In this document: piece after piece, positions 20,807 through 32,763 of the stretch
How positions within the stretch are numbered: the stretch's first letter is position 1
How the letters are laid out: every line of letters begins with the position of its first letter
From: Coix lacryma-jobi var. lacryma-jobi
Taxonomy: Eukaryota; Streptophyta; Magnoliopsida; Poales; Poaceae
Assembly: GCA_009763385.1 (NCBI GenBank)
Contig: CM019825.1
Coordinates: 117,547,131 to 117,611,130, forward strand
Length of the DNA stretch: 64,000 nt
Direction: 5' to 3'
Notes under the pieces: model-generated
Databases searched by the model: none
What the model saw: only the letters and a program-made list of their open reading frames with translations
What the model was told of the DNA's origin: nothing
Position numbers and translations under genes: made by a program

Positions 20807-21355
20807 AAATATATGTTTTAACCTAACAAATATATGTTTACACATGTAGAAAAAAGTGACAGGCCGCGTCGACCTGTAGTCCTGGTGACCGCTCCACCGA
20901 CCTCGCCGCCGTCCACTGTCATCCGCACCGTCGTCATCCTCGCTGCTGTCCGCCGTCGTCATTCTCGTCCAAGGTGTGTAAATCACGTGACAAGGATATG
21001 TTTAAACATGTATTTATTACTCTTAGAAATATGTGTTCATAGAAAATCATGTGTCATGTTGGAATGCCATAGAAAATCACTTGAATATGTTTAAACATGT
21101 ATTTACACTTAGAAATATTTTGACAGATACGCTTCTTCGTGTTATTTTTAATGTTGAATTGCCTCTTTACGAATATATGTTATTTTTAATGTTGGCGATT
21201 ACATGTCACCTAAAACTCGAAACCCTAAACCCCGAAACCCCAAACCCTAAACCCTAAACCCTAAACCCCTAGTTTTCGGTTTTGGTTTCACATACATGTA
21301 TAAAGCTCCTCTAAGTGTTCGATCATATTGTATATATATTTTAATATTCGCAGAA
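20807..21355 (+). promoter_or_regulatory. CACTA2 leader of the protease gene with short telomere-like array
   Basis: AT-rich sequence, then a short AAACCCTAAACCCCGAAACC-type array at about 21214-21270. It is the counterpart of the 460-bp array in CACTA1. No gene is seen. Confidence 0.5.
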
Positions 21356-24300
21356 ATGACCGACCCAAATGAGAACATGGAGGAGGAAATGATGAATATC
21401 ATCGCCGGCGGCGATGACGGGAGTCAATACTTATTAAATTACGAAGACATGACCATGCATGATGAAAATCCCCCTGAACAACAAGTTGAGATGGAAGAAG
21501 GCAATACATGCGAGGTATATATACAATATGTCGTATTAGGGTTTACATTTACTTTATTACTTGATTAGGTTTTATTTCAACTTGTATTAGGGTTTCATCT
21601 TCGTGTCTTTACCTATATGTAGCCCTCTGGATCGACGTCTGCGACGGGGCAGAGCAGATCAAAACCAGGGCCGAAGAGGCCGTTGAAGGGCCGTCATGTA
21701 ATCTCCGAATTCGATATGGCTACAGGCCAACCACTAGGACCCCATGCACAGAAATATGTCTTTCACTGTGGGTTCCTTGTGAGAGATCGGATTCCGATAA
21801 GTACCAGTGAATGGAAAGAGAGGCGAAGTGCTCCCGAGATCAGTTATGTCTCCAATCTTGACAAGCAGCTAGTCTGGGATGACGTCCAAGCTCATTTTGT
21901 TGTTCGACACGGATGATGAGGAGCTGCTGAGGAGAATTCGGGAGTGGACAATGAAGAAGATGGCCACACTTTTTCAGGACTGGAAGAAGAAATTGTACCA
22001 CAACTTTGTGCTGAAGAACGAGACGCCAGATTTCAACTCTAAGGCGTATGTCAAGATAAGGGCCGATTCGGATGAATTTTGTACAGTACAAAAGATCACA
22101 AGAGAGCGAGGCCCGGGTCAGAGTAAACAAACAGAATGCAGCTCAGAAGAAATACCACCATCATTTAGGATCAGGTGGCTATAAGACTGCCCTTCCAAAG
22201 TGGGAGAGACAGGAACAGGAGATGCTTGCCAGGGGTAGTCCCGGAGACAATAAGAAGAAATTGGAGTGAACGGTTCAGGAATTGGTTCTACGCTCATGGG
22301 GGAACCATAAACCCCGCTCATGGGGGAACCATAAACCCTAATGACGGGGAGCTTGATTGGGGCCCGCAAATTTCAAGAGCAGCACAGAGGCTAGTTCAAG
22401 CACGAAGTGCGGTGTTGGCTGGCGAGTTCAAGCTCAACAGAGAGAAGGATGAACTCACGTACGCGCTGGAGAATCCTGAGCACGGTGGGCGTACGAGAGG
22501 CTTTGGGGCCGTTTCATGGCTGCATTCCTTCGAAGTGGATCGAGAAAGTTACAGAAGTCGTCAGAGAAAGAAGGACGAGGAGGCAGAGCGACTCTTCAAG
22601 TTGGAGGAGTATGTTCTTCAAACACAAGAGCGTGAGAAATCTCGTGAAGAATGGATGCAGGAGGAAATCAAAAGGCAAGTGCAAGCGGCACTTAGTCAAA
22701 TGACGAGTGAGCAAGGTACATCATCACAACAGCCTCAAGTGAACATTAGCCCCCCAGGTCAGATGAAAAGCAGTTGTGCCTCCACGGAAGTACCAACCAT
22801 TCAAGATGACTCCAAGCTACGCTTCCCCGTGGATGACGTTAAAGAACCTTTTACTACTTGTGAGCTACACATTCCAGATGGAAATGCCATGAAAAAGGTG
22901 GCTGTCGGTGTTCTAAACCCTATCGACCGCACAAGAACACCAAGAATCCATGGTCAACCAGTGCCAGCCGGATATGCTAGCGTCTCGGTGGATAGGGTTG
23001 AGACAGGTTGTGGCAGCGTGGCACTGGAAATCGAAGGGGGAGATGAGGAGAAGACTTTAGGTGAAGCGGAGAAGACATTTATTCATGGAGTGTCACCGCC
23101 GCAACCTCCTCCTACTGATCAAGATCCTCACCATAGGTAGTGTGCGCGTGAACGAGAAACAATTTTTATTACACTAACTTCCTATATGTATATATTAGTT
23201 GGATGCTCACATCATTCGTTGTTTTGCGTAGCAGGAACTATAGTCCAGTTCGTCATTATTCCCCAGTGCATCAGAGTGCTGCGGGCAGTGACGATGTGTT
23301 GGAGGACACGGCTTCAACCCCATCTCCTGCACAAAGATCTCCACCACAGGCTCCAACACCGCCACCGGCACCACCATCTCCTCCACCGCGGGCTCCAACA
23401 CCGCCACCGGCCCCACCATCTCCTCCACCGCGAGCTCCAACGCCACAACCTCCATCGCGGGCTCCAACACCGCCACCGGGCCCACCATCTCCTCCACCGC
23501 GGGCTCCAACGCCACAACCTCCACCGCAGGCTCCAACACCGCCGCCTCCACCGCGCGGCCCTAAGAAGCGGTCCGCCGCCACAGAACCAAAGGCCCCACC
23601 TCCAAAGAAGAAGGCTCCTGCATCAGGAAAAAAATCCTAGGAGAAATTAGCTTATGAAAAGACTGATGAGGAGTTAGAAATTTCAGTGAAAAAGATGTGC
23701 GGAATTTTTTAGAGGAATCAAAGGCCACTACTAAAGCGAAGAGGAACCCGGAGAAGCCTTACCTCTTGTTAAACCCACAGGAGTTAAGGAAAAGGGTGGA
23801 CCAACATAGTATCAAGATGCGTGAAGCCCGAAAGGCTCCGCGAAAATCAGATTACGAACGCTCTCTTATGAAGTCCGCAAAAGAACAACAATCCAGCGAG
23901 AAGAAAGTGGGAAAGGGTGTTCCACAGCTCGGGGAAACATCAAGACCTTTGTCCCCGTTAGTTGTGCAAAATCAGTATGGTTCAAACATGGGCAGACTAC
24001 AGCGGAAATCTGGAGAGACCACTTTGTCTGAGATGGACTCAATTGAAGATTTTTTCATTGACAGCGGTCTCCCGTACGACACCATTAAAAATATTGCTAC
24101 TGGGCTGGAGTTTCCACGAGCGGAAGTAGTTGATGAATGGAGGAGAAATTTTGCACCGGGCAGGAGTCTAATGCACCCCAATCACTTACATGTACTTGGT
24201 ACGCAGATGTTTGCAATCAACAAATGGTGCATGGAGGCTTCTAAAGACCCAGATGTCAATTGGATTTCTGTCCGAATTCGGAACCATCACTACTTCTATG

Positions 24301-25511
24301 GCGATGACCTAATCTTAGTCCAGATGGAGGAATTACACCAGCTATGTCATATGGACGCACTGGACAAATCGCTCCTTAGCTGCTACTGTTTGTAAGTGTT
24401 TCTTTTATAGTTTTCATTGAACTCTCTAGTATGTGTATATAGTACGCAGTATTCTTAGACACATACTTGTGGATCGACTCGATATTTTGCAGGTATCAGA
24501 TGACTCAGCTCAGAGATAAACACGACAATTCTGTTGGGTTTGTTGATCCATATGTTGTTTTCAAGGCTCCAAACCCTTCAGCGACTTGGAGCGATGAGTC
24601 GTGTATGAATCTCATGAGGTTCTTCGTGAACTAAAAAGATAGAGAAAGAATTCTCTTCCCATACAACTTTAAGTGCGTGAGACATATAAAGTTAATAATA
24701 AGTATGTGCACATTTTATTTTACTTAACCCTAATAATATATATATATACATGAATCATGTGTTTGAACAACTATCACTGGATATTGATGGTCATCGATCT
24801 CAAATACAGCAATGTGTTAATCTATGACTTGTTGAGCAAACCGCAAGAAGATTAGCAAGATATGATAAACATCCTCCAAAGGTAATTTTTCGATCCCTAC
24901 CTTGCATGCTTATAGTATAGACTAAGCTTGTATATATGTATACTAATTAAATAATGATCCAACTATTAATGTTTTATTGGCCGGATTAGGGTTTGGGAAA
25001 AATTCATTGCTCGGGAACATATGAGTCAGTGTAAGGCCCCACTTACAATAAAGCCACGACTACCAGTAAGTTTACGCCTTCGTCAATGTACGTGTATCTT
25101 TATTATATCATGTCATATATCATATCTTTATTACGAGATGAATCTTTTCATTCTACAGTGGATTTTGAGACAAGAACAGGGTACCAACTTATGCGGATTC
25201 TATGTTTGCGAGTACATGATGATAGAATCAAATAGAATTCCTGAAGAAATCATCAAAGTACGTAACATGTTTCTTTTCATTTTTTATAGACTTAATATTG
25301 ATAATATAGATATAACTAATATCTTCTTTAATTCCAATTGAATACTAACCGGTTCAAGCAAAAAGTGATGCTACAAGGCCAATTGAAAACAATACAAGAG
25401 ACAATAGCAGGATTTCTTCGGAAATAAGTCAGAAATCCAAACGGCGAGTTCTACTATAATACCAACGAGAAGTTGATTCCAAACAATGATAATCATTTGT
25501 ATGCCCTATAG
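21356..25511 (+). pseudogene. CACTA2 Ulp1-like protease gene, heavily decayed
   Basis: Counterpart of the CACTA1 gene at 1198-5313, with the same exon order. The ATG is at 21356. Lesions include a +1 shift near 21898, a +1 shift near 22078, a two-base loss near 22235, a stop at 23638-23640 just after the proline-rich region, a frame change near 23690, a TAA at 24632-24634 and a TAG at 24853-24855 in the protease exons. The Asp-containing motif is altered (YDLL for YDSL). The Cys motif QGTNLCGFYVC is kept at about 25173. A 24-bp tandem duplication at 22292-22339 adds eight residues. The proline-rich block has a different number of units from CACTA1. Confidence 0.85.
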
Positions 25512-25814
25512 ATCTTTAGATGGAGTACAACTTGTAATAGGTTTACAGTACTAACTTTGGAGTACAACTTGTGTAGATAGATATTTGGACAACTTCTATA
25601 TGCATGTATATTGCTTGTAATTTTATGTACATATATTTATATATATATAGTTCTATAGTTCAATTATATATGCATGCAATAAGCTTATTGTGTTATGTTG
25701 CTAATATATATAAATTATATATATTAGCAGCAAAGAATATATATTGGAAAACCTATTAAATAAATAAACAAAACTGAGAACAGAACTGAAATGAAAATAA
25801 AAAGGAAAAAATAG
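25512..25814. other. CACTA2 3' UTR region
   Basis: AT-rich sequence with TA palindromes, matching CACTA1 890-1197 in inverse. No gene is seen. Confidence 0.5.
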
Positions 25815-26061
25815 GGGACCCTTTAGTCCCGGCTGGTAATACCAGCCGGGGCTAAAGGGTGCTGCTGCGGTGCACTGCTGCCAGCACCCTTTAGTCCCGG
25901 CTGATATTACCAACCGGGACTAAAGGGGGCTTTAGCCCCGGTGGCCGGAGCCAGGACTAAAGGGGGGGGGGGGCCTTTAGTCCCGGAAGCGTAGTCCTGG
26001 CTCGACAACCGGGACTAAAGGCCCTTGCCGACGGGGGCTAAAGCCCATTTCTGTTGTAGTG
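25815..26061. repeat. CACTA2 3' subterminal inverted repeats
   Basis: Alternating CCTTTAGTCCCGGCTGGTA units and complements, including a run of about twelve G near 25961-25972, ending in the TIR at 26061. Confidence 0.8.
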
Positions 26062-26223
26062 GGTGGGCAAACTTAAGTCCTTATAACTCAAGTCATCAAC
26101 TAACTACTCAGCGATAACACCTCCTTAACACTACACCACACATTCAGTTGTATTAGTAAAAATATTTCATAATCTTGTATTGAATATTTTGGTTACTAAA
26201 TGAACATAAACAGAAAAACTTTC

Positions 26224-26770
26224 GGCTACAAAGTTTTAAATCTTGTCAAGCACTAAATTTAGTATAGAGTATGTCTGCATCCGGGATTGTTTGAAAATTT
26301 CAAAAATTTAAATCACAAAATATTTGAATTTAAAACAAAAAATTGAGACACTAATAAACTTCAAATAAAAAATTTATCAATACCAAATATGTAGATCAAG
26401 TTCGCCACTACAACTTTGGTATTAACAATATGTGAACATTCAAGATCATTTAGAAATTCTAAATTTTTAATTTTAAAATCTGTAAATTTAGAACACATAT
26501 TTAGGACTCTAAATGACTTTAAATACAAAAATTTCATGTACAAAGTTATAGATTGTATTGACAACTACAACTTTGGTATAGACTATGTCAATATTCGAAG
26601 TTGCTTGAAAAAATTAAATTTTAATCATGTGAATTTAAAACAGTATTCTCGAACTCGAAACAAGCTCAAATAAAAAATATCTCACTATAAAGTTGTAGAT
26701 CGTGTCAAGAGTTACCATTTGATATAAAATTTGTCTTCATTCAAGTTGTACAGAAAAGTTTATCTTTTAT
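26224..26770. repeat. Degenerate tandem array, about 155-bp unit, four copies
   Basis: The marker 'AAAGTTNTAGAT' or a variant starts at 26230, 26385, 26542 and 26689, giving spacings of 155, 157 and 147. Each is followed after about 20-30 bases by 'ACTACAACTTTGGTAT' or a variant, and then by AT-rich filler. Identity between units is moderate. It sits in AT-rich DNA upstream of the MYB gene, outside any recognised element. Confidence 0.65.
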
Positions 26771-27071
26771 AAGGCATATGAAAAGTTTTTTTTTACAGAA
26801 AACAGTATGAAAAGTTTGTATCTCATTTTTTATTTTTTTAAGGAGTATGTAGTTACAAACCTCGTGGAGTCCAAGCAATGTCCAATCAAAAGCTTCAACA
26901 AATTACTCCTCTCTAAAAACGAAGCACTACTTTACATGTAGCGTCCAATAAAACACATAGTAGCGTTGAATAATTACTGCATGCATGTACTTTAATTACT
27001 ATTGTCACCTTCTCTAGACTTCCTTGGTCATCATGCCATCTCTAAATACGCCCTACAAAAGATTACAGAGA
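26771..27071. other. AT-rich intergenic DNA
   Basis: No coding or repeat feature is recognised. Confidence 0.4.
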
Positions 27072-27307
27072 CAGTGATGGAACCAGGGGGGCTAGCAGAG
27101 GCCGTGCCCCCATGAATAGTAAAAAATTTAACTACAAAGATAAAAAAAATATAAATTCATTATTTTTAATGATAATACTATGTTTTATATTAAGCATGTT
27201 AAATATATGTAAAAATATTTAAAATCTATTAAGATATATATATTTATCATACTTATGAGGTGTAATCATATTGTTCGGCCCCTTAATCGAAAGTGGTTTC
27301 ATCTCTG
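27072..27307. mobile_element. Short hAT-like element
   Basis: The left end CAGTGATGGAACCA and the inverted right end CAGAGATGAAACCA agree at 12 of 14 bases. The 8 bp on either side (27064-27071 and 27308-27315) match at only five positions. The body is AT-rich and non-coding. The right end is only 7 bp from the start of CACTA3. Confidence 0.45.
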
Positions 27308-27334
27308 TATGGAGCACTACTGGACACGGCCGCT

Positions 27335-27830
27335 TTGCCGAATGCCTGAGGCACTCGACAAAGACTCTATTGCTCTCGGCAAAGGCTTTACCGAGAGTTG
27401 CTCTCGGCAAAGAGCTCTTGGCAAAAATCCTCTCGGCAAAGGCGGGTCCCATGCGGCTCTCGGCAAAGAAAAGTAGCTGTTAATGGTAGGTCACCGTTGA
27501 CGGCTTCTTTGCCGAGAGCCAGCTGCCAGGCTCTTGGCAAAGTTTTTTTTATTTTTTTTCCTTTAAATCTTTGCCTAGAGCTCAAATACCATGCTCTCGG
27601 CAAAGAGATATTTTTTTTTGGATTTTCTTTGCCGAGAGCTCACTGGGCTGGCTCTCGGCAAAGACATTTTTTTTGGAAACTCTTTGCCGAGAGCTCGTAC
27701 TCTAGCTCTCGGCAAAGCCCTGGCCTTTGCCGAGTGCTGACCATATTTTCTCAGCTTTGCCGAGTGCTTTGGTCATAGCTCTCGGCAAAGACCCCCTTTG
27801 CCGAGAGCAACCCTCGACAAAGAGGGGACA
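27335..27830. repeat. CACTA3 subterminal TTTGCCGAGAGC repeats, left end
   Basis: About 20 direct and inverted copies of CTTTGCCGAGAGC, often in opposed pairs separated by 15-40 bases. Confidence 0.9.
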
Positions 27831-28071
27831 ATTTTTTTAATCCTGATTTTCCTTTTCTCTGACATTACCACACATATATATATATATCACATTCATCACA
27901 TATATATCACATTCATCACATTTCATGTCACAGAACATATATATATCACATCACATAGTTAAATAACATATATATGTCATCAAATAGTTCAATACCAAGG
28001 TCACCACAATACAACATGAAAGTTTTCAATCCAAAGTTCAATGTACTAGACCCCCGGCCAACCTTGCCACC
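27831..28071. other. AT-rich 3' region of CACTA3
   Basis: Contains short repeats of ATATATATCACATTCATCAC (27880-27950). Probably the 3' UTR of the adjoining gene. Confidence 0.5.
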
Positions 28072-30102
28072 CTAAGAAGAAGTGTCGCCTGCTTGACCCC
28101 TGGTCGTGTTCCATCCAGGAGCGTGGCGGTTGTTTGAACCTTCCGACGGAGGCTGCAAAAGGAAGACGTCTATGTCAGACAAGCAAATGCAGAAATGAAA
28201 CACTGAGGTATCAATACTCATAGCAGTAGTTCCAGCGTCCTGAGACGGCGGTGGAGGAGCCATGAGCGTCTGGGGCACGGCCATGTCCTGGGAGGCCATG
28301 AAGGTGATGAGCTCCGCCATCTGCTTAGCTTGGGCCTCCATCTGGGCCAACATCTGGGACCACATCTGGGTCTCCAAGATCTGGCGCTGCTGACTTTCTC
28401 TTTTCAGGCGGGCCTGTGATAATACAAAGTGAATGTTAGAACAATGCAAACATTTAAAGATCAATGTACGATGAGTTAAACAGAAATAACCTCGAGCTCG
28501 ATGACCCGAGAAGCGAAGGCGACGAGCGTGGGCGTATGTGGACGCTCTCGCTCGTGCTCTGTGCTCGGAGCTGGGACAGAGTGGGAGTGGAGGCCGAGTC
28601 GATGACGCCGTCGCCAAGCCAGAACCACCCGTGCTTCTTCCTTCCTCCGATCCTCATGACGATGCTCCCGTCCAGGTCCTCGGTGGCGGGATCAAAGTCG
28701 TCCCCATGGACCGCCCTTGCCACCTCTGAGTAGTCAGTGAGGCGGGTGTGGACGCTAGAGTTGGTGTACGCGTCGGTGGGGTCGTCGGGGTTGTAGGAGG
28801 TCTCTGGTGCCGTGGCCTAGCCATTTTAGGACATGGCGTATGCCTGCAACGTGCCGCAAGGCTGGCCACTGTGTGCCGCTGACTGCGAGGAAGACAACAA
28901 GATGATTAGTAATCAGGCAACATTTGAGTGAGGAATTCAGAAAGTCTTTCACGTACCCAAGCTTGTGCGTACTCGGCGAGGTTGCGGTTGCCTTGGTGGT
29001 GTGGTACACCTGGCATCTACAAACGCGCCTCCCGGGCCTCGACATGGTGGGCTGCGCACTCTTCGGATAGCCACCGGTCCACGATCATCTCCCAGCACTC
29101 AGGAAACGACTAGCACCATTGGGGGATCATCTGCACATCATTAAGTATTTCGCATATAAGTGTCAGATGAAAAGTACGAATTACTTAATCTCAAAAGGAA
29201 TCACTTACCTGCAAGAACTGCGCCTGGCCCAGCGTCATGCCTCTCGCCTTGGCCTTCGTCACCCTCTTGCCCAAGACTGTGGCGTTGTAGGTGATGATGG
29301 CCTGCAGTCTTGCCTCGTAGATCATGTCGGTGATAAGCTTCCTACAGGCCCTGGTAGCCACCACCTCCGCCACTGCCTCCTTCCTCGACTCGCACTTGAA
29401 GTAGTTCTGCATACAGACACAATACAAACTCTAACTAATTAAAGAAAAAATACGATGAATGTGATGTTGTTTGACGAAGACTTACCCACAGCTCCGCTTT
29501 GACCCTCGCCGCCTTGTTGGGGAAGTCCGGGTCTGGGGCGATGGTTTAGTGGTCAAAGGTGTAGGCCGGCTCGTGCCTCCCGGCATACTATACTATGCCG
29601 GGGTAGTGCTCGCGGCACATGAGACCCAGGATGTCGTTGATTTTGCGGCCTTTATTAGGCCCTACAAAGTCTCATGACCTGCACAAGTGATTAAAAAAAG
29701 ATTATTAGCTTCTATTTCAATTTTGAGTCTCATCATATGAACAGGTAGTTAGAACATGTACTTTTGTCCAATGGGCTTGATCACTGGGCGTTGGGCACGT
29801 GTCGGCAACGCCGGGAGGCTGGCAGGACCTCTCAAGTAGGGTGTGGACGCTGCCGAGGTAGCCGAACCCTCGTCTGCCTCGTTCTCCTCCTGCCCCTCGG
29901 CCTCCTCCTGCCCCTCGGCCTCCTGAGCCTTGGCCTCGGGCGTGGCCGAAACCTCCTCCTCGACCTCCTCCTCCTCCTCCTCCTCCTCCTCCTCCTCCTC
30001 CTCCTCCTGCTCCCTCCGGCGGCGGCCACTCCTCGTTGACGGCCCGTCGCCCTGCGAGCTCCGGTACAACCAACTCAACTTCCTCTGACGTCCTCCCGGC
30101 AT
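28072..30102 (-). pseudogene. CACTA3 Transposase_24-type (Ptta/En/Spm, TnpA-like) protein, decayed
   Basis: The ATG at 30102 opens an exon (to about 29756) with a basic start, a poly-Glu tract (29955-30008) and acidic repeats. Later exons carry the family signatures: GPNKGRKINDILGLMCREHY (about 29675-29610), RACRKLITDMIYEARLQAI (about 29360-29300), and a C-terminal Gln/Met-rich coiled coil ending ELITFMASQDMAVPQ (about 28400-28270). Stops occur within the second exon (about 29590 and 29550) and at about 29110. In En/Spm elements the TnpA-class protein binds subterminal repeats; the TTTGCCGAGAGC arrays would be its expected sites here. Confidence 0.75.
29955..30008. repeat. CTC/GAG trinucleotide run
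   Basis: About 17 CTC repeats, coding for poly-Glu on the minus strand. Long open frames on the plus strand (poly-Leu) are by-products. Confidence 0.9.
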
Positions 30103-30223
30103 CTTGCCTCGACCTCCAGCATTTAAAAAGAACAAACAATGTTGTATTAGAAATAACATAATAAAATATATGCAATATAAATAAAACCCTAGCTCCTACG
30201 AATATAACATAATATTACATGTA

Positions 30224-30692
30224 TTAGAAATAATCGGGATCATCCGGATTAGCCGGAGCATGAGTCTCCTCATCGCTGTCAACCATGTCTAGGTACTCCT
30301 CAGTATCCGAAGACAGGACGTCGTCTTCATTTGCTTCGCCTAAACGGAATCGTTCTAGCATTTCTATGTCCTTCTCATTTACCACCTCATCCCCAGCATC
30401 CTCGTCATCATTCTCTACTTCCATTTCCATCGCTTCGGTTAAGTCTATCGTGAACGTCCCTTGTAGCCAAGCTTCTTGAAAGAACTCACCGTCATACGTG
30501 TTTGTGTTGAAGTTATAATCCTCATCGTCGGGGAGAGGTAGTTTAGCATGTGGCGATATCTTATGCATAATATACCAACCCAAGAGATGCTCTTTGCTTT
30601 TGCACGCGTATGACGTGTAATAAACCTGTGTGGCCTGTTGAGCCACAATATACATATCGGCTCCGGGATAGATAGAATCCCGTCGAATTTTG
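30224..30692 (-). pseudogene. CACTA3 TNP2 transposase, 3' part, separated by the copia insertion
   Basis: The C-terminal part of the DUF4216 region (YPGADMYIVAQQATQVYYTS) and an acidic tail ending DPDDPDYF before the stop at 30224. It continues the coding sequence that stops at 42257. The copia target duplication TTTTG lies at 30688-30692. Confidence 0.85.
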
Positions 30693-32700
30693 TGAGGATA
30701 CATGGGTGTATGCCGAGTCTCTGAGTGATGAGTGATTGTCAACTGGGATAATGCGCATGTTCTTTGGCTTGTGTTGTGCAGGTGTCGAGCACGGATACAG
30801 TGATCAAAGGCAAGGTGAAGGTCAAGTAGAGACGTGCCGTGCCGATGGACCGAGAGTGGCGAAGGGCGGACGTGAGGCTTGGACTGAGGGACCGGTGGCC
30901 CGAGGATCAGCTGTGGTGGCTGACAGCCTGGGACAGCGACGAGCGAAGACTTGCGGGCACGGTGTTGCTTGGGTCGAGGACCTGGGGACACGTGTCGGTG
31001 GACGGGGTGCACGGGCGGTGCTTCCCCTCTACGGCTCGGTTTGGTGGTTGAGCAACAGAAAAACCACCGAGCGGACGGTTTCCAGGTTTGGGCCTCAAAA
31101 CCTGGGTGTTGCGGGTTTGCTGAGTTTGGGCCTCAAAACTCAGGCGACGGACGGCTGGTTTCTCGGTTTGGGCCTCAAAACCGGGGGTTGGCTGTGAAGG
31201 CGGGTTTCTCGGTTTGGGCCACAAAACCGGGGGTGCGACGTCCGGGAAAAGGACAAGCAGAGCGGTGGCGGCACGTGGTGGCAATCGGTGAGGTTGCGTC
31301 GAGGCAACGCTACCAGTTGTGCGGGCGTGGCCGTCGGATCACCACCTACCATGAGTTGGTCCAGAATAACCCAAGGGTTTAGCTGGTTCGCTCTGTAATT
31401 AGAGAGGGGTAGAGTAGGAATTAGAATTAGGATAAGTAGAGGGAGACACCCTCCTCCCCTTCGATCTCAGTCATTTGCTCTTTGCTTCTAGGGTATCCTG
31501 CTCTCCCAATCCCCTGCTGTAGCTAGCTGAGATCCGCAGAGAACCATACCTCTGTGTACTGGAGATTTTGAGGAAGTGAGACCGTAATCTCACTGTTGTA
31601 GTGTGTGGTAGCCACACGGTTGCGGATCAATGACTTGATTCGCATTTTGTTTGTGTTCTTCGTGTTCTTCGTTTCTCCGCGATTTTTCCGTCACTCGATC
31701 TCCCTATCTACTGCGTCTTTGCGAAATCCGTTTGAATCAACTTGTTCTTTATGGTGAGGAGATCATTTCTACCGAAGTAATTTATCTAACTCCTCACGAA
31801 CAAGTAGATCGGGTTGATTTCATTTTTGTGGCGCTTTTTCGTTCATACTCCTCTCCTTTCAATTTCCCGGTAATTGAATCATTTTGAGCGGATGATTTCT
31901 TGGGGATAGTCTCCTGACTACCTCGTGATCATTCTCTCCAAGTTTGAGAACGTGGGATTGAGTTTTGATTCGGATTTGGGAGGATTCGTGAGAGGGGCGA
32001 CCAAAATCGCCCTCTCTGTTCATCCGCGGACAGTCTGCCACTGGGGGCGCGGACAGTCCGCGCGTCGGTCTTCAGCCTGGTCAGTGGCTGCGCGGCTCGG
32101 ACACTTTACTGCTGTGAGACCGGCAGACAGTCCGCCGTAGTCGATCGCGGACAGTCCGCGAGTCGACCAGGGGACTTCAGCAGCTATGAAGTTTTGCACT
32201 TTCAGCCGGCGGACAGTCTGCCGCCTGCTCGCGGACAGTCCGTAGTAGGGTCGGACAGTCCGGGACCGTACCGGCGGACAGACCGGGATCCTGCTGAAGG
32301 TTGCGTTTTAGTGCGTTTGCTCTCCCGGCTTTTCCGCTTGTTTTTCGGACTTCTCGTTTGACCCTATAGTTAACCAAGAAACCTCTCAAGGTATCTTTGC
32401 TACTTGTTAGCATCGGTATTTGGAGATTTCTCGACGTAGCCTTCCATCTACGTTCGGGTCTCGGTTTTCAAGGGGCAAACTTGTGCCAGTGCTTTTGGTG
32501 TTTGGATCGCTATCGTTTTGTGGTGCCTCGCTGTGATCCTAGGGATCATCCACCCTCTTCCAAGAGTCGTGGGCATCACTCTTTCGGTCATAGCTTCTGG
32601 GGATTGATTTTGGGACAATCAGCCAGAGTTTCGAGAGAAATTTTTGTGGCTCTCATTCACCCCCCTTTGGTCGCCTTGCTATTGCATTCTCGGTCCTTTA
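30693..32700 (+). repeat. Copia A left LTR (2,008 bp)
   Basis: Starts TGAGGATACATGGG and ends CTCGGTCCTTTA, the final CA having become TA. Eight copies or variants of GCGGACAGTCCGC lie at 32027-32290. Compared with the right LTR it lacks one 141-bp unit and has 9 extra bases (GTGTTCTTC repeat), which accounts for the length difference. Confidence 0.95.
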
Positions 32701-32702
32701 AT

Positions 32703-32714
32703 TGGTATCAGAGC
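32703..32714 (+). promoter_or_regulatory. Copia A primer-binding site
   Basis: TGGTATCAGAGC, complementary to the 3' end of initiator tRNA-Met, two bases after the left LTR. Confidence 0.9.
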
Positions 32715-32763
32715 GGGTTAAGGATCTTCCACCTTAGCCGGTTCCAGATCCACAGAAGGCGAC

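Larger units (their letters stand above)
14822..26061 (+). mobile_element. CACTA2, sibling of CACTA1 in inverted orientation
   Basis: The left end is CACTACTACACAACAGGGC and the right end, inverted, CACTACAACAGAAATGGGC. The flanking 3-bp duplication is GGT (14819-14821 and 26062-26064). Gene order and sequence match CACTA1 along nearly the whole length, here on the plus strand. All three genes are broken. It lacks the 559-bp nested MITE and most of the telomere-like array, has its own MITE at 20665-20806, and has lost about 612 bp coding for the transposase C-terminus. Its 5' end faces that of CACTA1 across 1,744 bp. Confidence 0.95.

Noticed and set aside
29764..30039. Plus-strand open frame rich in leucine
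   Set aside because: It is the antisense of the poly-Glu tract in the CACTA3 Transposase_24 gene.
30736..31382. Open frames inside the copia A LTRs (repeated at 40155-40801)
   Set aside because: They lie in the LTR, match no protein, and occur on both strands in GC-rich repeated sequence.
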